The notes beneath the pieces are model-generated. The model worked only from the letters and a program-made list of their open reading frames with translations. It ran no database searches and was not told where the DNA came from. DNA of 64,000 bases. Origin: DATCKG01 sp036562385 (GTDB lineage Bacteria > Bacillota > Sulfobacillia > Symbiobacteriales > Symbiobacteriaceae). The translations under genes and the position numbers were made by a program. The stretch spans positions 1-64,000 of the forward strand of contig DATCKG010000045.1 of the NCBI GenBank assembly GCA_036562385.1. The letters are read 5' to 3'. Shown here piece by piece: positions 1 through 7,768 of this stretch (within the stretch, counting starts at the first letter, position 1; each line of letters starts with the position of its first letter).

Positions 1-96
1 CTACTCCAGAACGCTGAGGGGCTTGGCCGGCTTGTAGTCAGCCGAAAGAACAAAGAGCAGCACTGCGGATTTAGACAAGAGCCAAAAGAATCCAGA

Positions 97-112
97 ACAC
101 TTCCGGAAGTGT
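97..112. repeat. 16-bp perfect palindrome upstream of the rplU promoter
   Basis: ACACTTCCGGAAGTGT reads the same on both strands. It lies about 45 bases upstream of the -35 box of the rplU promoter, so it could be an operator or activator site, or chance. Bases 1-156 hold no gene that I can support. Confidence 0.4.
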
Positions 113-156
113 GACGTACCCACTTTAGCTTGACAGGCCCCCCGGGGGGGCTTTCA

Positions 157-186
157 TTGACAGGGGTCCACGTTTCGTGGTAAACT
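157..186 (+). promoter_or_regulatory. Sigma-A-type promoter for rplU-prp-rpmA
   Basis: TTGACA (157-162), an 18-base spacer and TAAACT (181-186). A second TTGACA lies at 130-135 but has no good -10 partner. Transcription would start near 193 and leave a leader of about 120 bases before rplU. Confidence 0.6.
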
Positions 187-315
187 TACTTGTCGCCTCT
201 GCGCGCCCGTGCCTTCAATCGGACAAGGGCCCGGTGGCAACCGCTCGGACAGGGTCCCAAACCGGCCTCGGGCCGTACCCGATTCCGGCGAGTCTACATC
301 TCGGAGGTGCTCCTG
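187..315 (+). promoter_or_regulatory. rplU 5' leader, possible L21 autoregulatory leader
   Basis: A GC-rich untranslated leader of about 120 bases precedes rplU and ends in the ribosome-binding site GGAGGT (303-308). Many Firmicutes have a structured L21 leader here through which the operon is autoregulated. I could not match a consensus by eye, so the assignment rests on position only. Confidence 0.3.
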
Positions 316-630
316 TTGACCTACGCAATCATCGAAACCGGTGGCAAGCAGTATCGTGTGCAGCCCGGCGAAACCATTCAGGTCGAGAAGCTGAAGGCCC
401 AGGAAGGCGAAACCGTCGTGCTGGACAAGGTTCTCGCCATCAACCAGGACGGCAAGCTGACCGTGGGCACGCCCTATGTGGAGGGCGCCAAGGTGACCGC
501 AAAGGTCAAGGCCCATGGGAAGGGCCGGAAGATCATCGTGTTCAAGTATCACAACAAAACCAACTATCGGCGTAAGACCGGCCACCGTCAGCCGTTTACC
601 GCACTGACTATCGAGAAGATCGAGGCGTAA
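316..630 (+). CDS. rplU: 50S ribosomal protein L21
   Basis: Structural protein of the large ribosomal subunit that binds 23S rRNA. The 104-residue product begins with the family signature 'YAIIETGGKQYRV' and ends with the basic 'RRKTGHRQPFTALTI' stretch typical of L21. The TTG at 316 is chosen because GGAGGT lies 7 bases upstream and because L21 proteins begin at this point; the frame stays open upstream to 190, but that extension has no family similarity. It is first in a tight rplU-prp-rpmA operon, the usual Firmicutes arrangement, in which the middle gene processes L27. Confidence 0.96.
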   Translation: MTYAIIETGGKQYRVQPGETIQVEKLKAQEGETVVLDKVLAINQDGKLTVGTPYVEGAKVTAKVKAHGKGRKIIVFKYHNKTNYRRKTGHRQPFTALTIEKIEA

Positions 631-635
631 ACCCG

Positions 636-974
636 ATGACCGAGATCCTGGTGCGGCGGGCGCCGGACGGCAGCATCACCGAGCTGCAGGTAACCGGTCA
701 CACCGGTTATGCCGAGGCCGGCGAGGATATCGTCTGCGCCGGCATCTCCGCACTGGTGGTGACCTGCCTGATCGGGCTGAAGCGGGTGGCCCGTCATCCC
801 CACGAGGGCCGGGCAACGGCCGGTAGGATGTATTGCAGGCTCCTGCCGGGCGGCACCCCGGAATCCGCCGCCCGGGCACAGGCGATTCTGGAGACCATCG
901 TGTTAGGGCTTCAGGATATTGCCAGGGATTATCCGGATTTTGTCCGTGTACGCGTACATGAAGGAGGATGTTAG
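636..974 (+). CDS. prp: Ribosomal-processing cysteine protease Prp
   Basis: Prp (YsxB family) removes the N-terminal extension of ribosomal protein L27 in Firmicutes and relatives, a step shown to be essential in Staphylococcus. The 112-residue protein has the family motif 'GHTGYAEAGEDIVCAGISAL'. The catalytic pair would be His22 and Cys34, at the same positions as in the characterised enzymes. It starts 5 bases after rplU and its TAG (972-974) is 2 bases before the likely rpmA start, so the three genes are translationally linked. Its substrate is the next gene product, which carries the expected cleavage sequence. Confidence 0.94.
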   Translation: MTEILVRRAPDGSITELQVTGHTGYAEAGEDIVCAGISALVVTCLIGLKRVARHPHEGRATAGRMYCRLLPGGTPESAARAQAILETIVLGLQDIARDYPDFVRVRVHEGGC

Positions 975-976
975 CT

Positions 977-1246
977 GTGTATCTCCAGCTTTTTGCGCAT
1001 AAGAAGGGCGTCGGTTCGTCCAAGAACGGCCGCGACTCCAATCCCAAATACCTGGGTGTGAAGCGGTACGACGGTCAGTGGGTGACCGCCGGTTCGATCC
1101 TGGTGCGCCAGCGGGGCACCCGGATTCATCCCGGCCTGAACGTCGGCATCGGTAAGGACGATACCCTCTATGCCCTGGTGGACGGCACCGTGAAGTTCTC
1201 CCGCAAGGGTGCCAACAAGAAGCAGGTCAGCGTGCTGCCTGCGTAA
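977..1246 (+). CDS. rpmA: 50S ribosomal protein L27, with Prp-cleaved N-terminal extension
   Basis: L27 reaches the peptidyl-transferase centre with its N-terminus. The body 'AHKKGVGSSKNGRDSNPKYLG' (from Ala7) is typical L27. I place the start at GTG 977: AAGGAGG (961-967) is 9 bases upstream, whereas the ATG at 968 abuts that site and cannot use it. The product is then 89 residues, beginning MYLQLF-AHKKG. The 'LQLF|A' segment matches the 'LQFF|A' site cleaved by Prp in Firmicutes, exposing Ala-His-Lys-Lys. Last gene of the operon, followed by a strong terminator. Confidence 0.95.
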   Translation: MYLQLFAHKKGVGSSKNGRDSNPKYLGVKRYDGQWVTAGSILVRQRGTRIHPGLNVGIGKDDTLYALVDGTVKFSRKGANKKQVSVLPA

Positions 1247-1256
1247 GGAACCGGCC

Positions 1257-1288
1257 GGCCCCAGCACCCAGCGGTGCTGGGGCCTTTT
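1257..1288 (+). terminator. Rho-independent terminator of rplU-prp-rpmA
   Basis: A perfect 12-bp stem (GGCCCCAGCACC / GGTGCTGGGGCC) with a 4-base loop is followed by TTTT. Confidence 0.9.
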
Positions 1289-1386
1289 GCTCCATGGGCG
1301 TCCTTCGGACGGTGCTCCCCCGGCGGCAGCACATACCCTTTGCGTTCAGGGCGAAGGCTAGTCTCACCACGTCTTGGGGTGATCCT

Positions 1387-2667
1387 GTGTTTGTCGATGT
1401 AGCGAAGATCTACGTGAAAGGCGGCGACGGCGGACGGGGTTCCAACGCGGTGCGTCGGGAGAAGTACGTGCCCATGGGCGGCCCCTGGGGCGGTGACGGC
1501 GGCAAGGGTGGCGATGTGGTGCTGGAGGTGGATCCTGGCCTCAGCACCTTGCTGGATTTTCAGTACAAGCGCCACTTCAAGGCCCAGAAAGGCGAAATCG
1601 GCGGCACCAAGGGGATGCACGGCGCCGCCGGCGAGGACCTGATCATCAAGGTGCCGCCCGGCACGGTGGTCAAGGACGCCGATACCGGGGAGGTCCTCTT
1701 TGACCTGACCGAACCCGGCCAGCGCGCGGTGGTAGCTCGGGGCGGCCGGGGCGGCCGGGGCAACATGCGCTTCAAGACGCCCTGGAACAAGATGCCGACC
1801 TTTTACGAGAAGGGCGAGCCCGGCGAGGAGCGGTGGATCATCCTGGAACTGAAGCTCCTCGCGGACGTGGGGCTGGTGGGCTTTCCCAATGCCGGCAAGT
1901 CCACGTTGCTTTCCCGGGTCAGCCGGGCGCAGCCCAAGATTGCCGACTACCCCTTCACGACCCTCCACCCCATCCTGGGCGTGGTGGAGGTGGAGGATGG
2001 CCGCTCCTTTGTGATGGCTGATATCCCCGGCCTCATCGAGGGGGCCAGCCGGGGAGTGGGCCTGGGACATGAGTTTCTCCGGCACGTGGAGCGGACCCGG
2101 GCGCTGATCTACGTGCTGGATGGAGCGGGCACCGAGGGGCGGGATCCCCTGAACGACTTTGCCGTGCTCCGCAAGGAACTCCGGGAGTACAACGCTTCCC
2201 TCCTGGAGCGGCCGGCCCTGGTAGCCATCAACAAGATGGACCTCACGGAGGCCCGGGAGAACTTCCCGCGGCTGAAGGCCGAACTGGAGCGCCAGGGCTT
2301 TGCCGTCTTCCCCATCTCCGGCGTGACGGGCGAGGGCATCCGTCCGCTGCTGCAGGCCGCGGCCGATGCCATCGAGCGGTACGTACCGCCGGCACAGCCT
2401 AAGCCGGTGGGGGAGGAGAAAGTCTTCCGCCCGCGGGATGACTCGTTCACCATTCACAGGGAAAATCGCGTCTGGGTTGTCCGGGGGCGGGAGATCGAAC
2501 GGCTGGCGGCCATGACCATGTGGGAGAACGATCAGGCGGTGGAGCGGTTCCTGCGCATCCTCCGGGCCAAGGGTGTGGAAAAGGCCCTCCGGAGCCAGGG
2601 GGCGCAGGACGGCGACACCGTCCGGATCGGCGATATCGAGTTTGAGTTGACCTCAGATTCTGAATAA
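1387..2667 (+). CDS. obg: GTPase Obg/CgtA
   Basis: Essential GTPase of 50S subunit maturation and the stringent response. The 426-residue protein has three domains in the usual order: the glycine-rich Obg fold (about 1-158, with repeated GGRGG-type turns), the G domain with P-loop 'GFPNAGKST', G3 'DIPG' and G4 'NKMD', and a C-terminal OCT domain (about 350-426). The start is taken as GTG 1387, giving 'MFVDVAKIYVKGGDGG', the canonical Obg N-terminus; GGGGTGA lies just upstream. The open frame reaches back to 1294, but those residues do not resemble Obg. Obg next to L21/L27 is a very common bacterial arrangement. Confidence 0.96.
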   Translation: MFVDVAKIYVKGGDGGRGSNAVRREKYVPMGGPWGGDGGKGGDVVLEVDPGLSTLLDFQYKRHFKAQKGEIGGTKGMHGAAGEDLIIKVPPGTVVKDADTGEVLFDLTEPGQRAVVARGGRGGRGNMRFKTPWNKMPTFYEKGEPGEERWIILELKLLADVGLVGFPNAGKSTLLSRVSRAQPKIADYPFTTLHPILGVVEVEDGRSFVMADIPGLIEGASRGVGLGHEFLRHVERTRALIYVLDGAGTEGRDPLNDFAVLRKELREYNASLLERPALVAINKMDLTEARENFPRLKAELERQGFAVFPISGVTGEGIRPLLQAAADAIERYVPPAQPKPVGEEKVFRPRDDSFTIHRENRVWVVRGREIERLAAMTMWENDQAVERFLRILRAKGVEKALRSQGAQDGDTVRIGDIEFELTSDSE

Positions 2668-2685
2668 GGAAAAGAGGAATCGGAC

Positions 2686-2982
2686 GTGGAACTGCGGGGC
2701 AAGCAGAAGCGGTTTCTCAGGGCACTGGGTGTGAACATGAACCCGATCCTGATCATCGGCAAGGACGGCATCACGCCCAACGTCGTCATGCAGGCCGACC
2801 GGGCGCTGCTGGCCCGGGAACTGATCAAGGGAAGGGTGCTGGAGACGGCGCCGCAGAGTGCAGAGGAGACGGCCCGCGCGCTGGCGGAGGCTACCGGGGC
2901 GGTCCTGGTTCAGGTGCTGGGGCGCAATTTCCTGCTGTACCGGCGCAACCCCAAGGAGCCCAAGATTGAACTGCCATCATAA
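2686..2982 (+). CDS. yhbY: YhbY/CRM-domain RNA-binding protein
   Basis: A 98-residue single-domain CRS1-YhbY (CRM) protein, a family associated with pre-50S particles and ribosome assembly. It shows the 'LRGKQKRFLRALG' N-terminus, the 'PILIIGKDGIT' segment that matches the family GKxG loop, and the 'GRNFLLYRR' C-terminal strand. The start is a GTG 18 bases after obg, behind a purine-rich site. It lies between obg and nadD, as yqeI does near nadD/yqeK in Bacillus, consistent with a ribosome-assembly role. Confidence 0.88.
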   Translation: MELRGKQKRFLRALGVNMNPILIIGKDGITPNVVMQADRALLARELIKGRVLETAPQSAEETARALAEATGAVLVQVLGRNFLLYRRNPKEPKIELPS

Positions 2983-2996
2983 GGGATGGAGCGGTC

Positions 2997-3599
2997 ATGC
3001 TGTATGTGGGCATCATGGGTGGGACCTTCGACCCGATCCACCTCGGCCATCTCGCGGCGGCTGAGGGCGCCCGACACCTGCTGGGGCTGGATCGGGTAAT
3101 CTTCATGCCCAACCGGCAGCCGCCTCACAAACAGGGGCTGCCGGTCACCCCGGCGGAACACCGGGCAGCCATGGTGCGGCTGGCCATTGCCGGTAATGAC
3201 GCCTTTGTGTTTTCGGACCTGGAATTGCGCCGGGAGGGCCCCTCTTACACCGTGGACACGCTGCGGGCGGTGCGGGCCCTGCATCCTGACTGGCGGATTG
3301 CGTTCTTGATCGGGACCGACAGCCTCCTGCAGATCCACACGTGGCACGAGTACAAGGCGCTCTTTCGCCTCGCGGAGGTGGTGGCCATCCGGCGGCCCGG
3401 CCACCCGGAGGCGGAGGTGGCGGAGGCGGTGCGGCGCCTGGCCAGGGAGACCGGCGTACAGGTACAGGTGCTGACGCTCCCGGGGGTGGATGTGGCCTCC
3501 TCCGACCTGAGGCAGCGGGCGGCTCAGGGGTATCCGCTCCGGTACCTGGTGCCCGATGCGGTGGAGAGGTACATTCGGGAGCACCGGCTCTATTGCTGA
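2997..3599 (+). CDS. nadD: Nicotinate-nucleotide adenylyltransferase
   Basis: Transfers AMP from ATP to nicotinate mononucleotide to give deamido-NAD, the penultimate step of NAD synthesis. The 200-residue protein has the nucleotidyltransferase N-terminus 'GGTFDPIHLGH' (His15 and His18 of the HxGH motif) and the C-terminal 'SSDLRQRAAQG' corresponding to the ISSTxxR motif. Start ATG 2997, 14 bases after yhbY. The following gene is yqeK, an almost invariant neighbour of nadD in Firmicutes. Confidence 0.95.
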   Translation: MLYVGIMGGTFDPIHLGHLAAAEGARHLLGLDRVIFMPNRQPPHKQGLPVTPAEHRAAMVRLAIAGNDAFVFSDLELRREGPSYTVDTLRAVRALHPDWRIAFLIGTDSLLQIHTWHEYKALFRLAEVVAIRRPGHPEAEVAEAVRRLARETGVQVQVLTLPGVDVASSDLRQRAAQGYPLRYLVPDAVERYIREHRLYC

Positions 3600-3621
3600 C
3601 AGGGGGAAGAGGTGGACGACG

Positions 3622-4200
3622 GTGGTGGACTGGGAGCGGCTGGAGGCCGCGCTCGCCCGCCGGCTTGACGGGGAGCGGCTGGCCCACGTGCGGCGGGTCC
3701 AGGCCACGGCCCGGGACCTGAGCCGGCAGCATGGCGCCCCGGTGGAGGCCGCGGAGGTGGCCGGGCTGATGCACGATTACGCCCGGTGTATGCCCGCGGC
3801 CGCTTTGTTGGCGGAGGCAAGGCGGCGCAATCTGGTGGTCGATCCCAGCGAGGAGGTGCAGCCCTACCTGCTCCACGGTCCGGTGGCGGCAGCCTTGCTG
3901 GCCGAGGAGGGGCTGGTGACCGATCCGGCGACCTTGGACGCGATCCGCTGGCATACCACTGGCCGGCCCGGCATGGGGCTGTTGGAAAAGGTGATCTGGC
4001 TGGCCGATTATATCGAGCCCGGCCGGTCCTTTCCCGGGGTGGAGGAGATCCGGGCTGTGGCGATGCAGGATCTGGACCGGGCCCTCCTCATGGCCTTCGA
4101 CAACACCCTGAGCTATCTGGTGCAGCGGGGGCTGCTGATTCATCTGTATACCGTACAGGCCCGCAACTGGCTGCTCCGGGCGCAGCGGAAATTGGGCTGA
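3622..4200 (+). CDS. yqeK: YqeK-type HD-domain hydrolase (probable Ap4A hydrolase)
   Basis: A 192-residue HD-superfamily protein. The metal-binding residues are visible in order: His in 'LAHVRRV', His-Asp in 'LMHDYAR', His in 'LLHGPV', His in 'IRWHTTG' and Asp in 'WLADYIEPGR'. Characterised YqeK proteins hydrolyse diadenosine tetraphosphate symmetrically to ADP; the same activity is inferred here. Start set at GTG 3622 with GAGGTGG 6-7 bases upstream; the frame is open back to 3556, overlapping nadD, but those residues are unlike the family. Co-transcription with nadD and rsfS is likely. Confidence 0.9.
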   Translation: MVDWERLEAALARRLDGERLAHVRRVQATARDLSRQHGAPVEAAEVAGLMHDYARCMPAAALLAEARRRNLVVDPSEEVQPYLLHGPVAAALLAEEGLVTDPATLDAIRWHTTGRPGMGLLEKVIWLADYIEPGRSFPGVEEIRAVAMQDLDRALLMAFDNTLSYLVQRGLLIHLYTVQARNWLLRAQRKLG

Positions 4201-4364
4201 CCCGGAACCTTGGCAAGTTGGGGCCTTTGCGATACCATTGGCAAGACGGGCATCGATCGTAAATGCGCCTCCGACATAGGAGGAACCCGTCGTTGCGGAT
4301 GGAATAGGGTACAATACGTTCAAGAAGAACGCGACTTATACGCTGCGAAAGGAGAATGCCCGAG

Positions 4365-4724
4365 TTGGTAGAATCCGCCCGGATGGCCCGTGAAGCGGCC
4401 CTGACCGCTGAGGATAAGAAGGCCAAGGATGTCAAGATCCTGGACATTCGCTCCATCACGACCGTGGCCGATTACTTTGTAATCTGCTCGGGTACCAATG
4501 CGACGCATGTCAGAGCGATCGCTGACCACGTGGAGGAGAAGCTGACGGCCCTTGGCTATCCTCTGCACCATGTGGAGGGCTATCAAAACGGCAGGTGGAT
4601 TCTCCTCGATTTCGGTGATGTGGTGGTCCATGTGATGCAGGAACAGGAGCGGGAGTTTTACAACCTGGAACGCCTCTGGGGCGACGCCCAGGAAGTGGCC
4701 GTGACGAAGGCCAGCGCCGGGTAG
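4365..4724 (+). CDS. rsfS: Ribosomal silencing factor RsfS
   Basis: RsfS (YbeB/Iojap) binds L14 and blocks subunit joining under nutrient limitation. The product of about 119 residues carries the core 'VADYFVICSGTNATHVRAIADH' region and the 'WILLDFGDVVVHVM' strand typical of the family. AAAGGAG (4348-4354) abuts the ATG at 4356, so the TTG at 4365, ten bases downstream of that site, is the more likely start. A TACAAT (4310-4315) in the 150-base gap after yqeK may be a -10 box, but no good -35 box accompanies it. Confidence 0.92.
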   Translation: MVESARMAREAALTAEDKKAKDVKILDIRSITTVADYFVICSGTNATHVRAIADHVEEKLTALGYPLHHVEGYQNGRWILLDFGDVVVHVMQEQEREFYNLERLWGDAQEVAVTKASAG

Positions 4725-4788
4725 CGGGCTCTGTACCCACCCCCGTGCATGCTCCCGCCGGGACATTTCGTGATAACGAAGCCAACAC

Positions 4789-4820
4789 GACCGGGGAGCG
4801 TGAACCCCCGGTCTCCTTTT
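4789..4820 (+). terminator. Terminator after rsfS
   Basis: Stem GACCGGGG / CCCCGGTC (8 bp) with a 9-base loop, followed by TCCTTTT. It separates rsfS from the penicillin-binding protein gene. Confidence 0.75.
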
Positions 4821-4932
4821 GATGAATACGAATCCTTTTCGGGCGCCGGATCGTTGATCAATGCGCGGTCGTTTTTGGGCACCCATGACATAGATAGCGT
4901 TCGGGCATATATCCCACACGGGGGTGAATCGT

Positions 4933-7440
4933 GTGAGCACCGAGTCAAACCGGGAGTCCAGGCAGTCACGGCGGCGCCAAGGGCCCCACAGCAAGCGCCC
5001 CCGCAGCACCCGGAGATGGGTGTTGCGCATCCTGCTCCTGGTCACGCTGCTGGTGGTTCTGGCAGGCCTTGCGGTCGGCTGCAGCGTGATCCTGTCTGCC
5101 CCGAAAGTGACAGAACTCAACTGGCAGGCTGCCACGATCATTTACGATCGGGACGGCAATGAGATATACCGGCTTCACGCGGGTACCAACCGCACCCCGG
5201 TGAAGCTGTCCGAGATCCCGGATCATGTGGTGGAGGCCTTCCTGGCCATCGAGGACCCGGAATTTCGGGAGCACTTCGGCCTCAGCCTCCGGGGGATTGC
5301 CCGGGCGATCTGGCGGACAGGCCTGTACATGCTGGGGCTGCCCGGCGGTCGGATTGAGGGTGGCAGCACCATTACCCAGCAGTTGGCCCGGGACGGCTGG
5401 CTGACTCAGGATCTCTCCCTCAAGCGGAAGCTTCAGGAGGCATGGGTGGCCATCCAGCTCGAGCGGATGTACACCAAGGAAGAGATCCTGGAGATGTACC
5501 TGAACCAGATCTACTACGGGCATGGTGCCTACGGCATCGGCGCCGCGGCTCGCACCTTCTTTGGCAAGGAAGTGAGTGAGCTGACCCTGGCTGAGGGCGC
5601 CCAATTGGCCGGGATGGTCAACGGTCCCAGCATTTACGATCCCTATATCGATATGGAAGCCTCCCTGGAGCGCCGGAACCTGGTGCTGGAGGTCATGCTC
5701 AAGCAGAACCGGATCACCCGGGAGCAGTATGAGCAGGCCATTGCCGAGGTGCCGGTCCTGGCCGCCAAGGAGGTGGAAGAGCAGACCGAGGGCAACAGCT
5801 TTGTCGACTATGTGATCAACATTTTGCAGGACGCCCAGCCGGGTCTTGCCGCCAAGTACGGTCTGAACCTGCCGGATCCTTCCAGCGTCGCGACCGCGGG
5901 GCTGAAGGTGTACACCACCATGGACAGCACCTTGCAGAAGCTGGCCGAACAGGTGGTTCGGGAGCAGATGGCCATCGCCGACGAGCAGTATGGCACCGGC
6001 GGCAAGGAGGAACTGCCCCAGGCGGCCATGGTGGTGATGGACCCCACCAACGGGCATGTGCTGGCCATCGTGGGCGGCCGTGACCGGGATGCGATGCTGG
6101 AGTTTAACCGGGCCACCGATGCCCTGCGCCAGCCCGGTTCAGCCATCAAGCCGCTGGTGGCCTATGCGCCGGCCATCGAGGAGGCGGGACTTTCCCCGGC
6201 CACCATCCTGGACGACGCTCCTGTCATGCTGAGCAACGACAAGACCACGGTGTGGCCCCAGAACTACAACTTTAAGTACGAGGGGCTGAAGCCGGCCCGC
6301 TACGGCATCCAGGAGTCGGTCAACCCCATGGCTGTCCGGGCGCTGATCATGGCCGGGGGACCGGAGGTGGGGGTGGCGTACGCCCACCGGTTCGGTCTGA
6401 CCACCATCGGCGAGAATGACAAGCACCTGGCCCTGGCCCTGGGGGGTGTTTCCGAGGGCACGACGCTTCTGGACCTGACGGCCGCGTATGCCGCCATCGC
6501 CAACATGGGCCTGAAAATCGATCCCATCGTGATTACCAGGATCGAGGACCGGAGCGGCCGGGTCTTGTTTGAGGCGACGCCCCGCAAGCAGCAGGTGATC
6601 AAGCCCTCCACGGCCTACCTGCTGATCGACATGATGAAGGACGTGATTCGCCGGGGTACGGCCTATGCCTTCACCGGCGGTTTCAAGGGCTGGCCGGTGG
6701 CCGGAAAGACGGGCACCACGGAGTTCAACCGGGACGGCTGGTTTATCGGCTTCACGTCGAACCTGATCGCCGGCGTCTGGAACGGGTATGACAACCCGGA
6801 GAACAAGCTGCCCTGGACCGGTGCCTTTGTACCGGTGAAGATCTGGAACGCCTTCATGACCCAGGTGGTGACCGAGCGGCCCGCCGACTGGCCCCGTCCG
6901 GACGACGTGGTGGATGTGAAGGTCTGCCGCCTCACCGGTGCCCTGCCCAACGAGCTCTGCCCGCCGGACCAGGTGGTCACCGACCTGTTCGTCCGCGGCA
7001 CGGAGCCCAAGGATGCCGGGAACATCCTGGTGAAGGCGAAGGTGGTTCAGGTGAAGGTGCCGAACCCCGATGGCAAGGGCCACACCACCGAGTGGCAGCT
7101 ATGGCAGCCTGGCTGCGGCGTGGGCGTGGAACGGGTCTTCATCAAGCGGCCGGAGCCGTGGGTACGCCATCCCACCGATCCCAACAATCCGAAATATATC
7201 CCGGCGGACGCCAAGGACGAACTGCCCACCAAGACGTGTACGCCGGGCAAAGGGTTGTTGGACCTTTTGTTCCCGGATGGTGGGGATGGGGATGGCGGCG
7301 AGGATGATCGCGGTGGTCCGGACAAGGGCAATCGTGGCAAGGGCAAGAACAAGAAGGGCGATGAGGACGACGGCGAGGAAGGCAGCCTGGAGATCCTTCT
7401 GCCTGGTCCGGCCTTGCCCGATGTCGTTCCACGGACTTGA
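4933..7440 (+). CDS. Class A penicillin-binding protein (transglycosylase/transpeptidase)
   Basis: Bifunctional cell-wall synthase that polymerises and cross-links peptidoglycan outside the membrane. About 835 residues: a basic cytoplasmic tail, one membrane segment near residues 30-50, a GT51 glycosyltransferase ('AIEDPEFREHFG' with the catalytic Glu, then 'GGSTITQQLARDGW'), and a transpeptidase domain with SxxK 'SAIK' in 'QPGSAIKPL', SxN 'SVN' and 'KTGTTEF'. The C-terminus is a low-complexity Gly/Asp/Lys tail after a Cys-containing segment. Two nearby GTGs exist; GTG 4933 is preferred because GGGGGTGA overlaps the one at 4924. It is a single transcription unit between a terminator and the leuS T-box. 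Confidence 0.93.
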   Translation: MSTESNRESRQSRRRQGPHSKRPRSTRRWVLRILLLVTLLVVLAGLAVGCSVILSAPKVTELNWQAATIIYDRDGNEIYRLHAGTNRTPVKLSEIPDHVVEAFLAIEDPEFREHFGLSLRGIARAIWRTGLYMLGLPGGRIEGGSTITQQLARDGWLTQDLSLKRKLQEAWVAIQLERMYTKEEILEMYLNQIYYGHGAYGIGAAARTFFGKEVSELTLAEGAQLAGMVNGPSIYDPYIDMEASLERRNLVLEVMLKQNRITREQYEQAIAEVPVLAAKEVEEQTEGNSFVDYVINILQDAQPGLAAKYGLNLPDPSSVATAGLKVYTTMDSTLQKLAEQVVREQMAIADEQYGTGGKEELPQAAMVVMDPTNGHVLAIVGGRDRDAMLEFNRATDALRQPGSAIKPLVAYAPAIEEAGLSPATILDDAPVMLSNDKTTVWPQNYNFKYEGLKPARYGIQESVNPMAVRALIMAGGPEVGVAYAHRFGLTTIGENDKHLALALGGVSEGTTLLDLTAAYAAIANMGLKIDPIVITRIEDRSGRVLFEATPRKQQVIKPSTAYLLIDMMKDVIRRGTAYAFTGGFKGWPVAGKTGTTEFNRDGWFIGFTSNLIAGVWNGYDNPENKLPWTGAFVPVKIWNAFMTQVVTERPADWPRPDDVVDVKVCRLTGALPNELCPPDQVVTDLFVRGTEPKDAGNILVKAKVVQVKVPNPDGKGHTTEWQLWQPGCGVGVERVFIKRPEPWVRHPTDPNNPKYIPADAKDELPTKTCTPGKGLLDLLFPDGGDGDGGEDDRGGPDKGNRGKGKNKKGDEDDGEEGSLEILLPGPALPDVVPRT

Positions 7441-7465
7441 CTTTCGCGCCAAGATCCGCCATAGT
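7437..7465 (+). promoter_or_regulatory. Probable promoter of the leuS T-box transcript
   Basis: TTGACT (7437-7442), 17 bases, CATAGT (7460-7465). It overlaps the last codons of the upstream gene. The -10 box lies inside a long inverted repeat (7458-7480). Confidence 0.45.
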
Positions 7466-7480
7466 AATAGCTACTATGGC
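7458..7480. repeat. Perfect inverted repeat over the leuS -10 region
   Basis: GCCATAGTA and TACTATGGC are perfect 9-bp arms around a 5-base spacer. There is no U-run behind them, so this is unlikely to be a terminator. It covers the proposed -10 box and start site, which suits a repressor operator; it might instead form the foot of the leader RNA. Confidence 0.55.
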
Positions 7481-7740
7481 AATATCTGCGGCAATGACGG
7501 GGCTCAGTACGCTGTGCAGCGTTCAGAGAGCCGCCGGGTGGTGCGAGGCGGTGGTGAGCACAGCGGAATCTCACCCCTGAGCTGTGCGGGCGAACACGGC
7601 CGGGGCCGCCAGTAGTCCGCACCGGTGGCCGGCCCGTTACCGCTGGCTAAAGCGGGGCCGTTTTCGGCCAATCAGGGTGGTACCGCGGGAGCATCCGGCT
7701 CTCGTCCCTCTCGGGGCGGGGGCCCTTTTACTTGTCCCCA
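7481..7740 (+). promoter_or_regulatory. Leucine T-box leader (tRNA-sensing riboswitch)
   Basis: A T-box leader senses uncharged tRNA and prevents termination when it is bound. Seen in order: the AGTA and AGAGAG elements of Stem I (about 7508-7540), the apical GGGTGGTGCGA loop between CCGCC and GGCGG, a specifier region GAATCTCACC in which CTC (7570-7572) is a leucine codon, and the T-box AGGGTGGTACCGCGGG (7674-7689), whose TGGT (7678-7681) can pair with a tRNA ACCA end. A terminator (7697-7729) follows, with a GTCCCT segment that can pair with the T-box to form the antiterminator. Leucine codon and leuS agree. Confidence 0.95.
7697..7729 (+). terminator. Terminator half of the leuS T-box switch
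   Basis: A 12-bp stem including G-U pairs (7697-7708 with 7713-7724), TCTC loop, then CTTTT. It is mutually exclusive with the antiterminator. Confidence 0.9.
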
Positions 7741-7768
7741 GTTGTCGGCAAGGAGGTTGCCATGCGCC

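Noticed and set aside
1..122. A minus-strand open frame ending in a TAG at base 3 that could be the tail of an upstream gene
   Set aside because: Only about 43 codons to the nearest stop, no recognisable motif and no ribosome-binding site.
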